From: Pseudomonas azotoformans
GTDB lineage: Bacteria > Pseudomonadota > Gammaproteobacteria > Pseudomonadales > Pseudomonadaceae
Length of the DNA stretch: 64,000 bases
Assembly: GCF_900103345.1 (NCBI RefSeq)
Contig: NZ_LT629702.1
Location: 2,046,001 to 2,110,000, forward strand
Direction of reading: 5' to 3'
The notes beneath the pieces are model-generated. The model was not told the origin of the DNA, made no database searches, and saw nothing but the letters and a program-made list of their open reading frames with translations. Below, piece by piece: positions 42,174-56,435 of this stretch. Each line of letters starts with the position of its first letter. The first letter of the stretch is position 1. The position numbers were made by a program, and so were the translations under genes.

Positions 42174-42197
42174 GAGTGTTTCCTGGAAGAAAGCGGT

Positions 42198-43208
42198 TTA
42201 AGGCAAAAGACGGGCGGGCAACAGGCGCATCAGCTGCGTGTCGAACCAGGCGACGAACGCCGGCGACGGCAGCGCATCCACCGCAAGGTACCACCAGTCG
42301 GGCTGGGCAAAGGCGCGGCACTTCACCGCGTCCTTTTCGGTCATGACCAGCGGCAATGACGGCGTAAAATTCAGGACCTCGGCACTGTAGGGCGCGTGGT
42401 CGGCAAATGCATGGGGTATCGGCTGCCAGTGTAGCGTTTCAAGGGTGTTGAAGAAACGTTGCGGGTTGCCGATGCCGGCGACCGCATGCACCTGCTGGCC
42501 CGGCGCAAAATGATCCACCGGCCGGCGCTCGCCGGTTTGCAGGTTGACCAGTGCGGTGGGCTGCAAACGAAAGGCAAAGCCGTCCTCGTGGTCGCCGACG
42601 GCGCCGTTGTACAGCAACGCATCGACACCCTGCAGGCGCTCCACCGGTTCGCGCAACGGCCCCGCCGGCAGACAGCGACGGTTGCCCAGGCCACGGGCGG
42701 CGTCGATCAACACCAGTTCAAGGTCACGGGCCAGGCGGTAATGCTGCAGGCCGTCGTCGGAGAGGATCAGGTCCAGGGTTTCACTGGCCAGCAGCGCCTG
42801 GACCGCACGGCTGCGATCGGGGTCGATCATCAGCGGTACGCCGCAGCGCTGCACGATCAACAAAGGCTCATCACCCGCCACATCGGCGCTTTGGCTGGCC
42901 TCGACCCGCCACGGCAACTGCGGCGGCTTGGCGCCATAACCCCGGCTGACCACACCCACGCGCAAGCCGCTGCGTCGGCAGTGTTCGATCAACCACAGGA
43001 TCAATGGCGTCTTGCCAGTGCCGCCCACGGTGATATTACCCACCACCACCACCGGCACTGGCGGTTGATAGATATCGCCCTCACCCGCCAGGAAGCGTGC
43101 GCGTTTGCGCTGCACCACCCGGCGATACAGCGACTCCAGCGGCCGCAACAACACGAGTGCCGGATGGCCCTCGTACCAGGCCTTGAGCAAACGATCGGAC
43201 ATGGCCAT
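42198..43208 (-). CDS. lpxK: Tetraacyldisaccharide 4'-kinase
   Basis: This 336-residue protein has an N-terminal membrane-associating helix, the P-loop [13 protein letters not shown] (about 57-69), [11 protein letters not shown] and [19 protein letters not shown]. It phosphorylates the lipid A disaccharide at the inner membrane. Its start overlaps the ExbD stop by one base (TGATG). Confidence 0.97.
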   Translation of the reverse strand: MAMSDRLLKAWYEGHPALVLLRPLESLYRRVVQRKRARFLAGEGDIYQPPVPVVVVGNITVGGTGKTPLILWLIEHCRRSGLRVGVVSRGYGAKPPQLPWRVEASQSADVAGDEPLLIVQRCGVPLMIDPDRSRAVQALLASETLDLILSDDGLQHYRLARDLELVLIDAARGLGNRRCLPAGPLREPVERLQGVDALLYNGAVGDHEDGFAFRLQPTALVNLQTGERRPVDHFAPGQQVHAVAGIGNPQRFFNTLETLHWQPIPHAFADHAPYSAEVLNFTPSLPLVMTEKDAVKCRAFAQPDWWYLAVDALPSPAFVAWFDTQLMRLLPARLLP

Positions 43209-43636
43209 CAGGGTTGGCTCGCCGCCTCGACGGTGCTCATGCGCAAATGGCTGAAACCGAGCTTGCCGGCAGCGTCCATTGCGGTAATCACGGCCTGGTG
43301 CTGGGTCTTGCCATCAGCGCTGATGGACAGCGGCAACTGCGTGTCGCCGCCGGACTCCTTCTGCAACGCCTCCATCAGGTTGGCGAGGTCGTTTTTCTCC
43401 AGCAAATGGTTGTTCACCGAGAACACCCCGTCGGCGCTGATGGCGATGTCCAGTTGCTTGACTTGCTGGTCTTCGGCCGGCGAACCGCTCACGGCTTCCG
43501 GCAGGTCGACGCGCAGCTCGGTTTGCCGGGTGAAGGTGGTGGTGACGACAAAAAACAGCAGCAGGATAAACACCACGTCGATCAGCGACGCGAGGTTGAT
43601 ATCGACATTTTCCCGTTGCTTGCGGCGAAATTTCAC
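43208..43636 (-). CDS. ExbD/TolR-family biopolymer transport protein
   Basis: The protein has 142 residues: one N-terminal membrane helix with the essential aspartate ([21 protein letters not shown]), then a periplasmic domain. With the ExbB/TolQ partner encoded just upstream (four-base overlap) it forms a proton-driven motor. This second exbBD set within the lpxK/comEC operon is conserved in Pseudomonas. Confidence 0.93.
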   Translation of the reverse strand: MKFRRKQRENVDINLASLIDVVFILLLFFVVTTTFTRQTELRVDLPEAVSGSPAEDQQVKQLDIAISADGVFSVNNHLLEKNDLANLMEALQKESGGDTQLPLSISADGKTQHQAVITAMDAAGKLGFSHLRMSTVEAASQP

Positions 43637-44298
43637 GCTTTGCCCCCAACCAGGTCCACGTCGCGGTCGCCCTGCACCACTTCCACCAACTTGATGGCTT
43701 CCTGCTCCATGCCCACCACCAGTTCATCGATGCGGCGTTGCAGGAACCGGTGGAAGAACACCGAAGGAATACCCACCATCAGGCCGGCGGCCGTAGTGAT
43801 CAGTGCCTTGGAGATACCACCGGCCAGAACAGCGGCGTTGGTGGTCATGCCGGAGCCCATGAACGAACTGAAAATGTCGATCATGCCCAACACCGTGCCC
43901 AGCAAGCCAAGCAACGGCGCCATGGCGGCGATGGTGCCGAGGGCGTTGATGTAGCGCTCCAGTTCATGGATGACGCGGGCGGCGGCCTCTTCGATGCACT
44001 CCTTCATGATCTCGCGACCATGCTTGGAGTTGGCCAGGCCTGCGGCAAGGATCTCACCCAACGGGGAGTTGGCGCGCAGTTCCTTGAGCTTTTCCTTGTC
44101 CAGTTGCTTGTTCTTGATCCAGCCCCAGACCTGCCCCAGCAGATGCTCGGGGGTCACGCGGCTGGCACGCAGGGTCCACAGGCGTTCGGCGACGATGCCG
44201 AGTGCGGCGATAGAGCTCATGATGATCGGCAACATCATCCAGCCGCCGGATTTGACCAATTCCCACACAGTGAATGTCCCCTCGAAAAAGTGCGCCAC
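43633..44298 (-). CDS. MotA/TolQ/ExbB proton channel family protein
   Basis: This 221-residue protein has three membrane segments (GGWMMLPIIMSSIAALGIV, LGTIAAMAPLLGLLGTVLGMI, GISKALITTAAGLMVGIPSV), with the family TVxGM pattern. It is the channel partner of the ExbD-like protein. It lies 53 bases downstream of comEC. Confidence 0.94.
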   Translation of the reverse strand: MAHFFEGTFTVWELVKSGGWMMLPIIMSSIAALGIVAERLWTLRASRVTPEHLLGQVWGWIKNKQLDKEKLKELRANSPLGEILAAGLANSKHGREIMKECIEEAAARVIHELERYINALGTIAAMAPLLGLLGTVLGMIDIFSSFMGSGMTTNAAVLAGGISKALITTAAGLMVGIPSVFFHRFLQRRIDELVVGMEQEAIKLVEVVQGDRDVDLVGGKA

Positions 44299-44351
44299 TT
44301 TACCATATAGGTGCGTCGGCCACAGACCCCATCGGCCGAGGCCTTGAACCC

Positions 44352-46577
44352 TTAGGGTAAGCGCTCGCGCCAGAACCTGCGTTGACTGCGCGCAACGACC
44401 GGTGGCGCGAACGCTCCCAACTGCACACGCACGGCCCCCTGCTCGGCACTGTCATACACCCGGCTGCCCAACCGCCGATAACGTTCCATCACCTGCGGAT
44501 GGGGATGGCCGAATGCATTGCCACGCCCCCGCGAGATCAGCACATTGCGGGGTGCAAGCCGATCGACAAACGCCCAGGACGAAGAGCTGCGACTGCCATG
44601 GTGGGGCGCCTGCAGCCACTCGGTGGGCACCGCCAGGGGCGACGCAAGCATGGCCTTCTCGGCTTCGCGATCGATGTCGCCGGTCAGTAACAGGCGCTCG
44701 CCATTGGCCTGCACCTGCAACACGCAAGACTTTGCATTGCCACTGATGGCGCCAGGCCACTGCCAGAGTTCGAACGTGACGCCGTCCCAGGTCCATCGTT
44801 CGCCACTGACGCAGGGTTGCGTACCGATAAACACCGGCAACCCGTCGGTTTCCCCGCCCACCACACGCCTGATCGGTATGCCTTTGACAATTGCCGCCGC
44901 ACCACCGGCGTGATCCGCATCGGCGTGGCTGAGCAGCATCAGGTCCAACGTCTCGACGCCAAGTTTGAGCAACGACGGCAGCACCACCCGTGCGCCCAGA
45001 TCAAAGGTTCCGGTGCGCGGTCCGGCGTCGTAAAGCAATGCATGATGGCGCGTGCGCAGAATCAGCGACTGCCCCTGCCCGACGTCCAACTGCAGCACCT
45101 CCACCTGCCCGTGGGGCACCTGCTCTCGCGGGGGAAACACCGCCAGTAGCAACATCGGCCAGCCCAGCATGCGAAAGGGTACACCCCCGGGCAGCAGAAG
45201 CAGCACGGCACCCAGCAGGCTCACCAACCAGTAACCAAACGGTACTTGCGCCGGGATCCAGGCCGGCATGTGTCCGGCGAGCCACGCCAACCCCCTGAAC
45301 AAGCCATCCAGTGCACCGCCCGCCAGCCACAGCAAACCCTCGCCAATGAACGGTAATGGCAGTAATGCAGTCCCTGATAACGCCAACGGCAAAACCACCA
45401 GGCTGATCCACGGCACAGCCACCAGGTTGGCCAGCGGTGCGCTCAGGCTGATGGGCAGTCCCAACACCAACAACACCGGAAACAACCCGATGGCAATCAG
45501 CCACTGCGGTCGGGTCCACGCCTGCCACAGGCTCCACGGCCCCAGCCGCCCACCAAACGCCAGAATCAACACCGCCACCGCTGCGAATGACAGCCAGAAC
45601 CCTGGCTGCAAACTGGCCAACGGTTCCAGCACCAACACCCCATTGAGTGCCAGCAGCAATGGCCACCACAGCCCCAGATGCCGGAAGCGCAGCCGCCACA
45701 CCAACACCAACCCGACCATCACACAAGCCCGTTGCACCGGCACGCCAAACCCTGCGAGCCAGCCGTAGCCCAACGCAGCGCTGAACGCCAGGCCACACGC
45801 CCAGGGCAACCACGGCCAGGTTCGTGGCCAGCAACCGTAGCGGGCCAACCCGGCGATCAGCCCATAGATCAAACCCGCCAGCAAACCAATATGCTGGCCG
45901 GAGATGACCAGCAGGTGCACGGTGCCCGTGTCCTGCAACACGTGCCAGTCGGCAGCGGCCAACCCGGAGCCATCCCCCAGCACCAGGGCAACCAGGCCGG
46001 CCTCACGGCCTTGGGCATCCACCGCCAGCAGGCGCTGACGCACACTGTCGCGCCAAGCATTGCGGGCCGGCGCCAGGCGCTCGCCGTCCTTGACCGAGCC
46101 CGTGGCGCCGATGCGTTGGGCCAACAGCCAGGCTTCCTGATCAAACCCGTGGAAATTCAGCAAACCGGCCGGACGCTTGAGGGTAACCGCCAGGCGCCAG
46201 CGTTCACCGCTGCGCACCGGCGGCCCGCCCCGCCAGGACACGCGGATGCGTTGGGGTAAGCGGGCATTTCGCGACCGGCTATCGGCAAATTCGAAGCGCA
46301 CACCCTCGCCCGTCTGTCGCGGCAATCCGATCACCCGACCCTCCAGCCAGCGCGTCTGGCCGTCCAGTGCCGGTATCAGGCGATCATCCAGTGCCCACTG
46401 TGCGCTGAGGCATGCCCAACCCAGCCCCAGCAGGAAAAACGCCAGTGGGTAGGTACGAAACGGCAACAACATCAACGCCAGCACCGGGCAGGCAATCAGC
46501 CATCCCATAGGTGGCAACGCCGGCAAAAAGCGCAAGGCCAGCAACCCCAGCGCAAACGCGCACATCCCTGTTTTCAT
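44352..46577 (-). CDS. comEC: DNA internalization/competence protein ComEC/Rec2
   Basis: This 741-residue inner-membrane protein has N-terminal membrane segments and an OB-like domain, a Competence domain (GLVALVLGDGSGLAAADWHVL, GTVHLLVISGQHIGLLAGL) and a C-terminal metallo-beta-lactamase domain (LLSHADADHAGGAAAIV, LQAPHHGSRSSSSWAF). It would carry DNA across the inner membrane. It appears intact and is the first gene of the envelope operon running to murB. Confidence 0.95.
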   Translation of the reverse strand: MKTGMCAFALGLLALRFLPALPPMGWLIACPVLALMLLPFRTYPLAFFLLGLGWACLSAQWALDDRLIPALDGQTRWLEGRVIGLPRQTGEGVRFEFADSRSRNARLPQRIRVSWRGGPPVRSGERWRLAVTLKRPAGLLNFHGFDQEAWLLAQRIGATGSVKDGERLAPARNAWRDSVRQRLLAVDAQGREAGLVALVLGDGSGLAAADWHVLQDTGTVHLLVISGQHIGLLAGLIYGLIAGLARYGCWPRTWPWLPWACGLAFSAALGYGWLAGFGVPVQRACVMVGLVLVWRLRFRHLGLWWPLLLALNGVLVLEPLASLQPGFWLSFAAVAVLILAFGGRLGPWSLWQAWTRPQWLIAIGLFPVLLVLGLPISLSAPLANLVAVPWISLVVLPLALSGTALLPLPFIGEGLLWLAGGALDGLFRGLAWLAGHMPAWIPAQVPFGYWLVSLLGAVLLLLPGGVPFRMLGWPMLLLAVFPPREQVPHGQVEVLQLDVGQGQSLILRTRHHALLYDAGPRTGTFDLGARVVLPSLLKLGVETLDLMLLSHADADHAGGAAAIVKGIPIRRVVGGETDGLPVFIGTQPCVSGERWTWDGVTFELWQWPGAISGNAKSCVLQVQANGERLLLTGDIDREAEKAMLASPLAVPTEWLQAPHHGSRSSSSWAFVDRLAPRNVLISRGRGNAFGHPHPQVMERYRRLGSRVYDSAEQGAVRVQLGAFAPPVVARSQRRFWRERLP

Positions 46578-46640
46578 GAACCATCCTTTTCAAGTGATCC
46601 ACTCAGTCTTAGCCGGATGCCCAGGGCGGCCTTTGATGTT

Positions 46641-46670
46641 TTGTCACAAAGTCTGAATTTTCTGTTTATA
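46641..46670 (+). promoter_or_regulatory. Possible sigma-70 promoter of the DUF2062 gene
   Basis: TTGTCA (46641-46646) and TTTATA (46665-46670) are 18 bases apart, 43 bases before the ATG at 46713. This is a plausible but imperfect promoter. Confidence 0.35.
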
Positions 46671-46712
46671 GAATGCGGGCATACTTGCCCCTCGAACTGA
46701 CCTGGACCCCTT

Positions 46713-47228
46713 ATGCCCCGGCGCTTATTCAAACGGTACATGCCCGATCCCACGAGTATCAGGGAACATAAGTCATTACAGTTTCTCGGCACGTTGCTGC
46801 ATGACCCGAACCTCTGGCACCTGAACCGGCACTCGGTCGCACGCGCAATGGCCGTGGGTTTGTTCGCGGCGTTTATACCGATTCCACTCCAGATGCTGTT
46901 AGCGGCGGTCCTGGCGATCACCGTGCGCGGCAATATGCCCATCGCTATCAGCCTGGTGTGGCTGACCAACCCGATCACCATGCCCGTGGTCTTTATCGGC
47001 ACCTACATGACCGGTGCCTGGCTGATGAATGTGCCACCGCGCAGCCTGCCCGACGACCTGACCTGGGAATGGATCAGCGGCCAACTGAGCACCTTGTGGC
47101 AGCCGTTCCTGCTGGGTTCAGTGGTGTTGGGGCTAGTGCTGGGCGCCCTCGCCTATTGCCTGACCATGGGCTACTGGCGCTGGTGGGTGGCCCACCAGTG
47201 GAAAAAGCGCAAACAGCGTCGCGCTTAG
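46713..47228 (+). CDS. DUF2062 membrane protein
   Basis: This 171-residue protein has two to three membrane segments (SVARAMAVGLFAAFIPIPLQM, ISLVWLTNPITMPVVFIG, PFLLGSVVLGLVLGALAYCL). The LWHLNRHSVARAMAVGLF and PIPLQM patterns are typical of DUF2062. The function is unknown. It is divergent from comEC and convergent with the sensor kinase, with four bases of overlap at the ends. Confidence 0.92.
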   Translation: MPRRLFKRYMPDPTSIREHKSLQFLGTLLHDPNLWHLNRHSVARAMAVGLFAAFIPIPLQMLLAAVLAITVRGNMPIAISLVWLTNPITMPVVFIGTYMTGAWLMNVPPRSLPDDLTWEWISGQLSTLWQPFLLGSVVLGLVLGALAYCLTMGYWRWWVAHQWKKRKQRRA

Positions 47229-48595
47229 CTGGCCCGCAAGCGCAGGTGCACCCTCAGGCCTTGACCGGTATTTTCCGCCCACAGGTTGCCATCCTGGCGC
47301 TGCACGGCATTGCGGGCGATGCTCAGGCCCAGCCCGAAGCCGCCATCGCCGGGGCGTGAACCGTCCAGGCGGGTAAAAGGCGCGAAGATCCGTTCCAGGT
47401 CCCCCTCATCGATCCCGCCGCCCTGGTCTTCCAGCCAGACATGCCAATAATCACCTTCGTGACGCCCGTCCAGGCTGACCACACCGCCCGACGGTGAGTG
47501 GCGGATAGCGTTGCGCAAGATGTTTTCCAGGGCCTGGGCCAACGCATTCAGGTTGCCTCGCACCCAGCATTCCGCCCCCAGCAGGCATGGCAGCCGTGAC
47601 GCCGGCCAGTCGCTCTCATAGCAGGCGTTTTCGCGCAACATGTCCCACAGTGCCTGAAGCTGGATAGCTTCCTGGGGCAGCGGCGCGCGTTCGGTGTCGA
47701 GCCAGGCCAGTTGCAGGCTGTCTTCCACCAGGCGCTGCATCGCGTCGATTTCACGGCCGAGCCGCTCGCGCAGTTGCACCAGGTCTTGCTCACTGTCACA
47801 GGCCACTCGGAGGCGACTCAGCGGGGTGCGCAGTTCATGGGACATGTCCCGCAGCAACTGTTGCTGCAACACCACGGTGCCCTGCAAACGCTCGGACATA
47901 TGGTCGAACGCACGCCCCAGTTCGCCCAGCTCATCCTGGCGACTGGTGGCATCGTGAGACAACCGCGTATTCAACTGATCGGCACGCCAGGCATTGGCCT
48001 GCTCGCGCAGTTGATTGAGGGGCATGATCAGCAGCCGATACAGGCCGATGCACAGCAACAGGGTAAACAGACCGGGAATCACCCCGTTGGTCACCACCCG
48101 CCAGAACAGTTGATAGCGCCCCGGCATGAAGCGTTGCGGCAACTCGATCACCAGCGAACCCGCATGAGGGTCCACCGGAAACGGGATCTTCAGCCACGGC
48201 AGGCCTTTGACATGCCGGCTCACTGGCCAATCCAGGCCACGCAGAAAGGTCAGGCGCTGGCTTTCGTTGTCGCTCAGTGGGATGCTGCTCAACGATTGCA
48301 GGTCATTGCCGATCACGCCTATCCAAGTACTTTCACGCTTGCCCACCGCCTGCAGCCAGGCGTCAACGCCCGCACTCCCGCCGCGATTCCACGCTTGCTC
48401 AGCCCCGACTGCATAACCACTCAAGGTGATCCGCGCTTCATCGGACAGGTAGGCATTCTTCTGCTCCATGTAGCGGCCCCAGGACCAACTGAGCCAGATC
48501 ATCAGCAAGCAAAAGGCGATCAGCAGGCAGGCCAGTTTCCAGAATAACGAGTGCCTGCCCGGCAGCCGTTTCAAGGGGCGTTCAAAGGCCGTCAT
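47225..48595 (-). CDS. Two-component sensor histidine kinase
   Basis: The protein has 456 residues. Membrane helices lie near 19-38 and 170-192 with a periplasmic sensor between. A HAMP linker follows, then HisKA with the phospho-acceptor H253 in LRDMSHELRTPLSRL, and HATPase with NILRNAIRHS, EDQGGGID and GFGLGLSIA. It is encoded with the response regulator, overlapping its stop by 14 bases. The signal is unknown; the layout resembles RstB/PfeS-type kinases. Confidence 0.95.
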   Translation of the reverse strand: MTAFERPLKRLPGRHSLFWKLACLLIAFCLLMIWLSWSWGRYMEQKNAYLSDEARITLSGYAVGAEQAWNRGGSAGVDAWLQAVGKRESTWIGVIGNDLQSLSSIPLSDNESQRLTFLRGLDWPVSRHVKGLPWLKIPFPVDPHAGSLVIELPQRFMPGRYQLFWRVVTNGVIPGLFTLLLCIGLYRLLIMPLNQLREQANAWRADQLNTRLSHDATSRQDELGELGRAFDHMSERLQGTVVLQQQLLRDMSHELRTPLSRLRVACDSEQDLVQLRERLGREIDAMQRLVEDSLQLAWLDTERAPLPQEAIQLQALWDMLRENACYESDWPASRLPCLLGAECWVRGNLNALAQALENILRNAIRHSPSGGVVSLDGRHEGDYWHVWLEDQGGGIDEGDLERIFAPFTRLDGSRPGDGGFGLGLSIARNAVQRQDGNLWAENTGQGLRVHLRLRAS

Positions 48596-49310
48596 CGTGA
48601 CCGCTCAGCACATAGCCCTTGCCCCACACGGTGCGCACTTCGCGCTCGGTGTAGCCGATGGCCTTGAGTTTGCGGCGGATCTGGCTGATATGCATGTCGA
48701 GGCTGCGGTCATGGGGCGCATAACCGCGTTGCAGCACGTGCTGGTACAAGAAAGGTTTGCTGAGGACTTCTTCACTGTTGCGGTGCAGGGTTTCCAGCAG
48801 GCGGTATTCGCTGCGGGTCAGGCCGGCCCAGTGGTCAAGATGGAAGACATCACACAGTTCATCATCGAAACGCAGGGTGCGGGCATCGTCGCGCACCGGC
48901 GCCGGAATCGGCAGTGGACGCCGGTCAAGGGCCACCCGACGCAGAATGGCTTCGATGCGTACGCGCAGCTCGATCATGCTGAACGGCTTGGGCAGGTAGT
49001 CATCGGCCCCCAGGCGGAAACCACTGACGCGATCGGCCTCGGCACCCAGTGCGGACATCAGGATCACCGGGATCGAATGGCTCTGGCGCAGGTGAGTGAG
49101 GATCGACAGGCCGTCCATCCCCGGCAACAGGATATCCATCAACACCACGTCAAAGGCCTGGTCGCGTGCCATCTGCAGGCCCTGCTGGCCATTCTGGCAC
49201 CAGGTCACGTGGAAGCCACACCGGCCCAGGTGCTCATGGACATAAGCGCCCAGCACGGGGTCATCTTCAATGGTCAGGATACTGGGTAGGCCGATTGCTG
49301 CGGGATTCAT
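48582..49310 (-). CDS. OmpR-family response regulator
   Basis: The protein has 242 residues. The receiver domain has acidic pocket E15-D16-D17, phospho-acceptor D59 (VVLMDILLPGMDG) and PKPFSMIEL. The DNA-binding winged helix has LTRSEYRLLETLHRNSEEVL, SKPFLYQHVLQRGY and DRSLDMHISQIRRKL. It is transcribed before its kinase. I use the ATG at 49310; a TTG four codons earlier is also in frame. Confidence 0.95.
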   Translation of the reverse strand: MNPAAIGLPSILTIEDDPVLGAYVHEHLGRCGFHVTWCQNGQQGLQMARDQAFDVVLMDILLPGMDGLSILTHLRQSHSIPVILMSALGAEADRVSGFRLGADDYLPKPFSMIELRVRIEAILRRVALDRRPLPIPAPVRDDARTLRFDDELCDVFHLDHWAGLTRSEYRLLETLHRNSEEVLSKPFLYQHVLQRGYAPHDRSLDMHISQIRRKLKAIGYTEREVRTVWGKGYVLSGHDDGL

Positions 49311-49515
49311 TAGTATCTGCAAGTCATTCTCAATAGCTGATTATTCAAGATTACCCCGCTACAGGCAATCGCCACCGGGCGCCAAATGGCGCGAAGATTG
49401 CCGTATGTCATTAATTTGCAAGATTCCACGCCGCGCAAATGGCTACACTGCGCAGGTGGCGCGGGCCGGATGCCCGTGTGAATCATCGATATCAATGTGG
49501 TAGCAGGAGAGTGGC

Positions 49516-52269
<2,754 letters not shown>

Positions 52270-52294
52270 AGCGACTTCATGGACGCTGATCACC

Positions 52295-52384
52295 TGTGGG
52301 AGGGGGCTTGCCCCCGATAGCGTCGTGTCATTCGAAACGTCTGTCACTGACACACCGTAATCGGGGGCAAGCCCCCTCCCACTG
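52295..52384. repeat. REPIN, GTGGGAGGGGGCTTGCCCCC class
   Basis: TGTGGGAGGGGGCTTGCCCC and its complement (GGGGCAAGCCCCCTCCCACT) flank a centre with smaller inner arms CGATAGCG/CGTAATCG. It sits between gacS and the dehydrogenase gene and may end gacS transcription. Confidence 0.88.
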
Positions 52385-52426
52385 TTGATCGGCATTTCCA
52401 AGTGATTAATTGCAGGGAGCTTTTTG

Positions 52427-53416
52427 ATGCGCGTAATTCTATTCAGCAGCCAGGCCTACGACCGCGACAGCTTTCTCGGCGAACCATTACCGGTGGGTCT
52501 GGCGCTGCAATTCCAGCCGGCCCGACTCAACCTCGACACCGTGGCCCTGGCCGAACATCACGAGGTGGTCTGCGCCTTTATCAACGATGACCTCAGCGCC
52601 CCGGTGCTGGAGCAGTTGGCCAAGGGCGGCACACGATTGATCGCCCTACGCTCTGCGGGCTACAACCATGTGGACCTGCCCGTCGCCAAGCGCCTGGGCC
52701 TGACCATCGTGCGCGTACCGGCCTACTCGCCCCACGCGGTGGCCGAACACGCGGTCGCGCTGATCCTCGCCCTCAACCGTCGCCTGCATCGTGCCTACAA
52801 CCGTACGCGCGACGGCGATTTCAGCCTGCATGGCCTCACCGGTTTCGACCTGGTTGGCAAGACCGTCGGCGTGGTCGGCACCGGGCAGATCGGCGCCACC
52901 TTCGCCAAAATCATGGCCGGCTTCGGTTGCCAGTTGCTCGCCTACGACCCCTTCCCCAACCCGCAGGTCCAGGCCCTGGGTGCGCGCTATGTGAGCCTGC
53001 CCGAACTGCTGGCCCAGGCGCAGATCATCAGCCTGCACTGCCCGCTCACCGCCGACAGCAAACACTTGGTCAACGCCCGCTCCCTGGCACAGATGCAACC
53101 CGGCGCGATGTTGATCAACACCGGTCGCGGTGGTCTGGTCGACACCCCGGCACTGATCGAGGCGCTCAAGGACGGCCAGCTCGGCTACCTCGGGCTGGAT
53201 GTGTATGAGGAAGAAGCGCAATTGTTTTTCGAGGACCGCTCCGACCTGCCCTTGCAGGACGACGTACTCGCGCGCCTGCTGACCTTCCCCAACGTGATCA
53301 TTACCGCGCACCAGGCATTTCTGACCCGCGAGGCGCTGGCGGCCATCGCCGGCACAACGTTGGCCAACATTGCCGCCTGGGCCGATGGCCGGGCACAGAA
53401 CCTCGTCGAAGGATGA
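52427..53416 (+). CDS. ldhA: D-lactate dehydrogenase / 2-hydroxyacid dehydrogenase
   Basis: This 329-residue NAD-dependent enzyme has the Rossmann motif GVVGTGQIG (148-156), the catalytic arginine in NTGRGGLVDT, glutamate in LDVYEEEAQLFFED and histidine in VIITAHQAFLT. The FFEDRS stretch and overall length match fermentative D-lactate dehydrogenase (LdhA), and the gene lies beside gacS as in P. aeruginosa. The ATG at 52427 has GGGAG seven bases before. Confidence 0.93.
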   Translation: MRVILFSSQAYDRDSFLGEPLPVGLALQFQPARLNLDTVALAEHHEVVCAFINDDLSAPVLEQLAKGGTRLIALRSAGYNHVDLPVAKRLGLTIVRVPAYSPHAVAEHAVALILALNRRLHRAYNRTRDGDFSLHGLTGFDLVGKTVGVVGTGQIGATFAKIMAGFGCQLLAYDPFPNPQVQALGARYVSLPELLAQAQIISLHCPLTADSKHLVNARSLAQMQPGAMLINTGRGGLVDTPALIEALKDGQLGYLGLDVYEEEAQLFFEDRSDLPLQDDVLARLLTFPNVIITAHQAFLTREALAAIAGTTLANIAAWADGRAQNLVEG

Positions 53417-53487
53417 TCAGCGGTCACATACCAGGCTCATGATGAGCCAGCACCCGTGATAGGATGCCGCGCCTATTTGGAGGATCC

Positions 53488-53928
53488 ATGGCCGAACACG
53501 ATTTCCGCTTCAGTTTGCTGAGCCCGCAACACACCCTGATCGAATGCCGCGCCCTGGTGCCGGGCCGTTACCAGGTCACCGGCAACGGTGGTTCGATCAA
53601 GCATGGCGACGTGCTGATCGTCTCCCTGCGCGGCAGTAAAACCCTGTCGATGCGCCTCACCGTCGAAGGTGACGCGCGCTACTCCATCCGGCCTGCAGGC
53701 CAGTGGGTCGCCATGGCCCAGGGGCCGAAGTTCGGCGAGTTGGAGATTCACACCTGGAAGGTCAACTGCGACAGCTGCGACGCCGTGTTGGACTTCGAGT
53801 TTGCGGTGGAAACCAAGCTGACCAAAGAGCCACTGCAACCGGCCGCCAATGCGCGGATCGCCGAGTTGGGCTGGGCCAGCGAGGGCGACAAGCACCGCTG
53901 CCCGAAATGCCAGAAGGCTGCGCAATGA
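53488..53928 (+). CDS. Conserved hypothetical protein with C-terminal cysteine pairs
   Basis: This 146-residue soluble protein has CDSC in the middle and CPKC at the end, probably forming one zinc site. The N-terminal part is beta-rich (LIECRALVPGRYQVTGNGGS). The ribosome site GGAGG directly precedes the ATG at 53488. It is coupled (ATGA) to the META-domain lipoprotein gene. I recognise no characterised relative. Confidence 0.85.
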   Translation: MAEHDFRFSLLSPQHTLIECRALVPGRYQVTGNGGSIKHGDVLIVSLRGSKTLSMRLTVEGDARYSIRPAGQWVAMAQGPKFGELEIHTWKVNCDSCDAVLDFEFAVETKLTKEPLQPAANARIAELGWASEGDKHRCPKCQKAAQ

Positions 53929-54329
53929 GAAGCCTGATGCTGCTCGCCGCCCTCGGGTCGGCCCTGACCGGCTGCGCCGGCGACGCGGTCAAGCTCAAGC
54001 AGGATCACAGCTACGTGGTGGAATGGATTGGTGAGCGGCCGCTGATGGACTACGCGCACCTGACCGTCACCCTCGGTGCCGATGGCCGCGCCTACGGCAA
54101 TGGCGGCTGCAACCATTGGTTCGCGCCCTACACCGTCGAGGGCAAAAAGCTCAGCTTCGGCCAGATCGGCAGCACCCGCAAACTCTGCGCCGAAGCCTTG
54201 ATGGAGCAGGAACACCGCTTCTTCCAGGCCCTGCAAGGCGTACAGCGCTGGGATATCTCGCCGATCGAGCAGACGCGGTTCTGGCCGGCCGAGGGCAAGC
54301 CAATACGCTTGTGGCTCGAAGAAGGCTGA
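53925..54329 (+). CDS. META-domain (HslJ-like) lipoprotein
   Basis: The protein has 134 residues. The signal ends in LGSALTGCAG (lipobox), and the META domain shows LTVTLGADGRAYGNGGCNHW and IGSTRKLCAEALMEQEHRFF with its conserved cysteine pair. HslJ relatives are heat-inducible envelope proteins. It starts on the ATG overlapping the previous stop by four bases and is followed by a strong REP hairpin. Confidence 0.9.
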   Translation: MRSLMLLAALGSALTGCAGDAVKLKQDHSYVVEWIGERPLMDYAHLTVTLGADGRAYGNGGCNHWFAPYTVEGKKLSFGQIGSTRKLCAEALMEQEHRFFQALQGVQRWDISPIEQTRFWPAEGKPIRLWLEEG

Positions 54330-54358
54330 TTTTCCCAATCCATGGATTGATGGAAGCT

Positions 54359-54392
54359 AAATGTGGGAGGGGGCAAGCCCCCTCCCACATTT
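54359..54392. repeat. Single REP hairpin that can act as terminator
   Basis: AAATGTGGGAGGGGG and CCCCCTCCCACATTT pair perfectly over 15 bases around CAAG. This is a lone arm of the REPIN family, lacking the second copy. It is followed by TTGTTTT and lies between convergent genes, so it probably terminates both. Confidence 0.85.
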
Positions 54393-54399
54393 GTTTTGA

Positions 54400-56341
<1,942 letters not shown>

Positions 56342-56347
56342 AGTCCC

Positions 56348-56422
56348 TCATCGGGGGCAAGCCCCCTCCCACACTTCTACCGCGCCGCCTATCAAATGTG
56401 GGAGGGGGCTTGCCCCCGATGG
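56348..56422. repeat. REPIN, GGGGGCAAGCCCCCTCCCAC class (inverted order)
   Basis: CATCGGGGGCAAGCCCCCTC at left and its complement (GAGGGGGCTTGCCCCCGATG) at right lie only 25 bases apart, filling the spacer between convergent genes. Confidence 0.88.
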
Positions 56423-56435
56423 CAGCACCTCAGTC

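Noticed and set aside
49311..49515. Small regulatory RNA gene (RsmX/Y/Z-like) beside gacS
   Set aside because: No repeated GGA loops or terminator were seen in this spacer.
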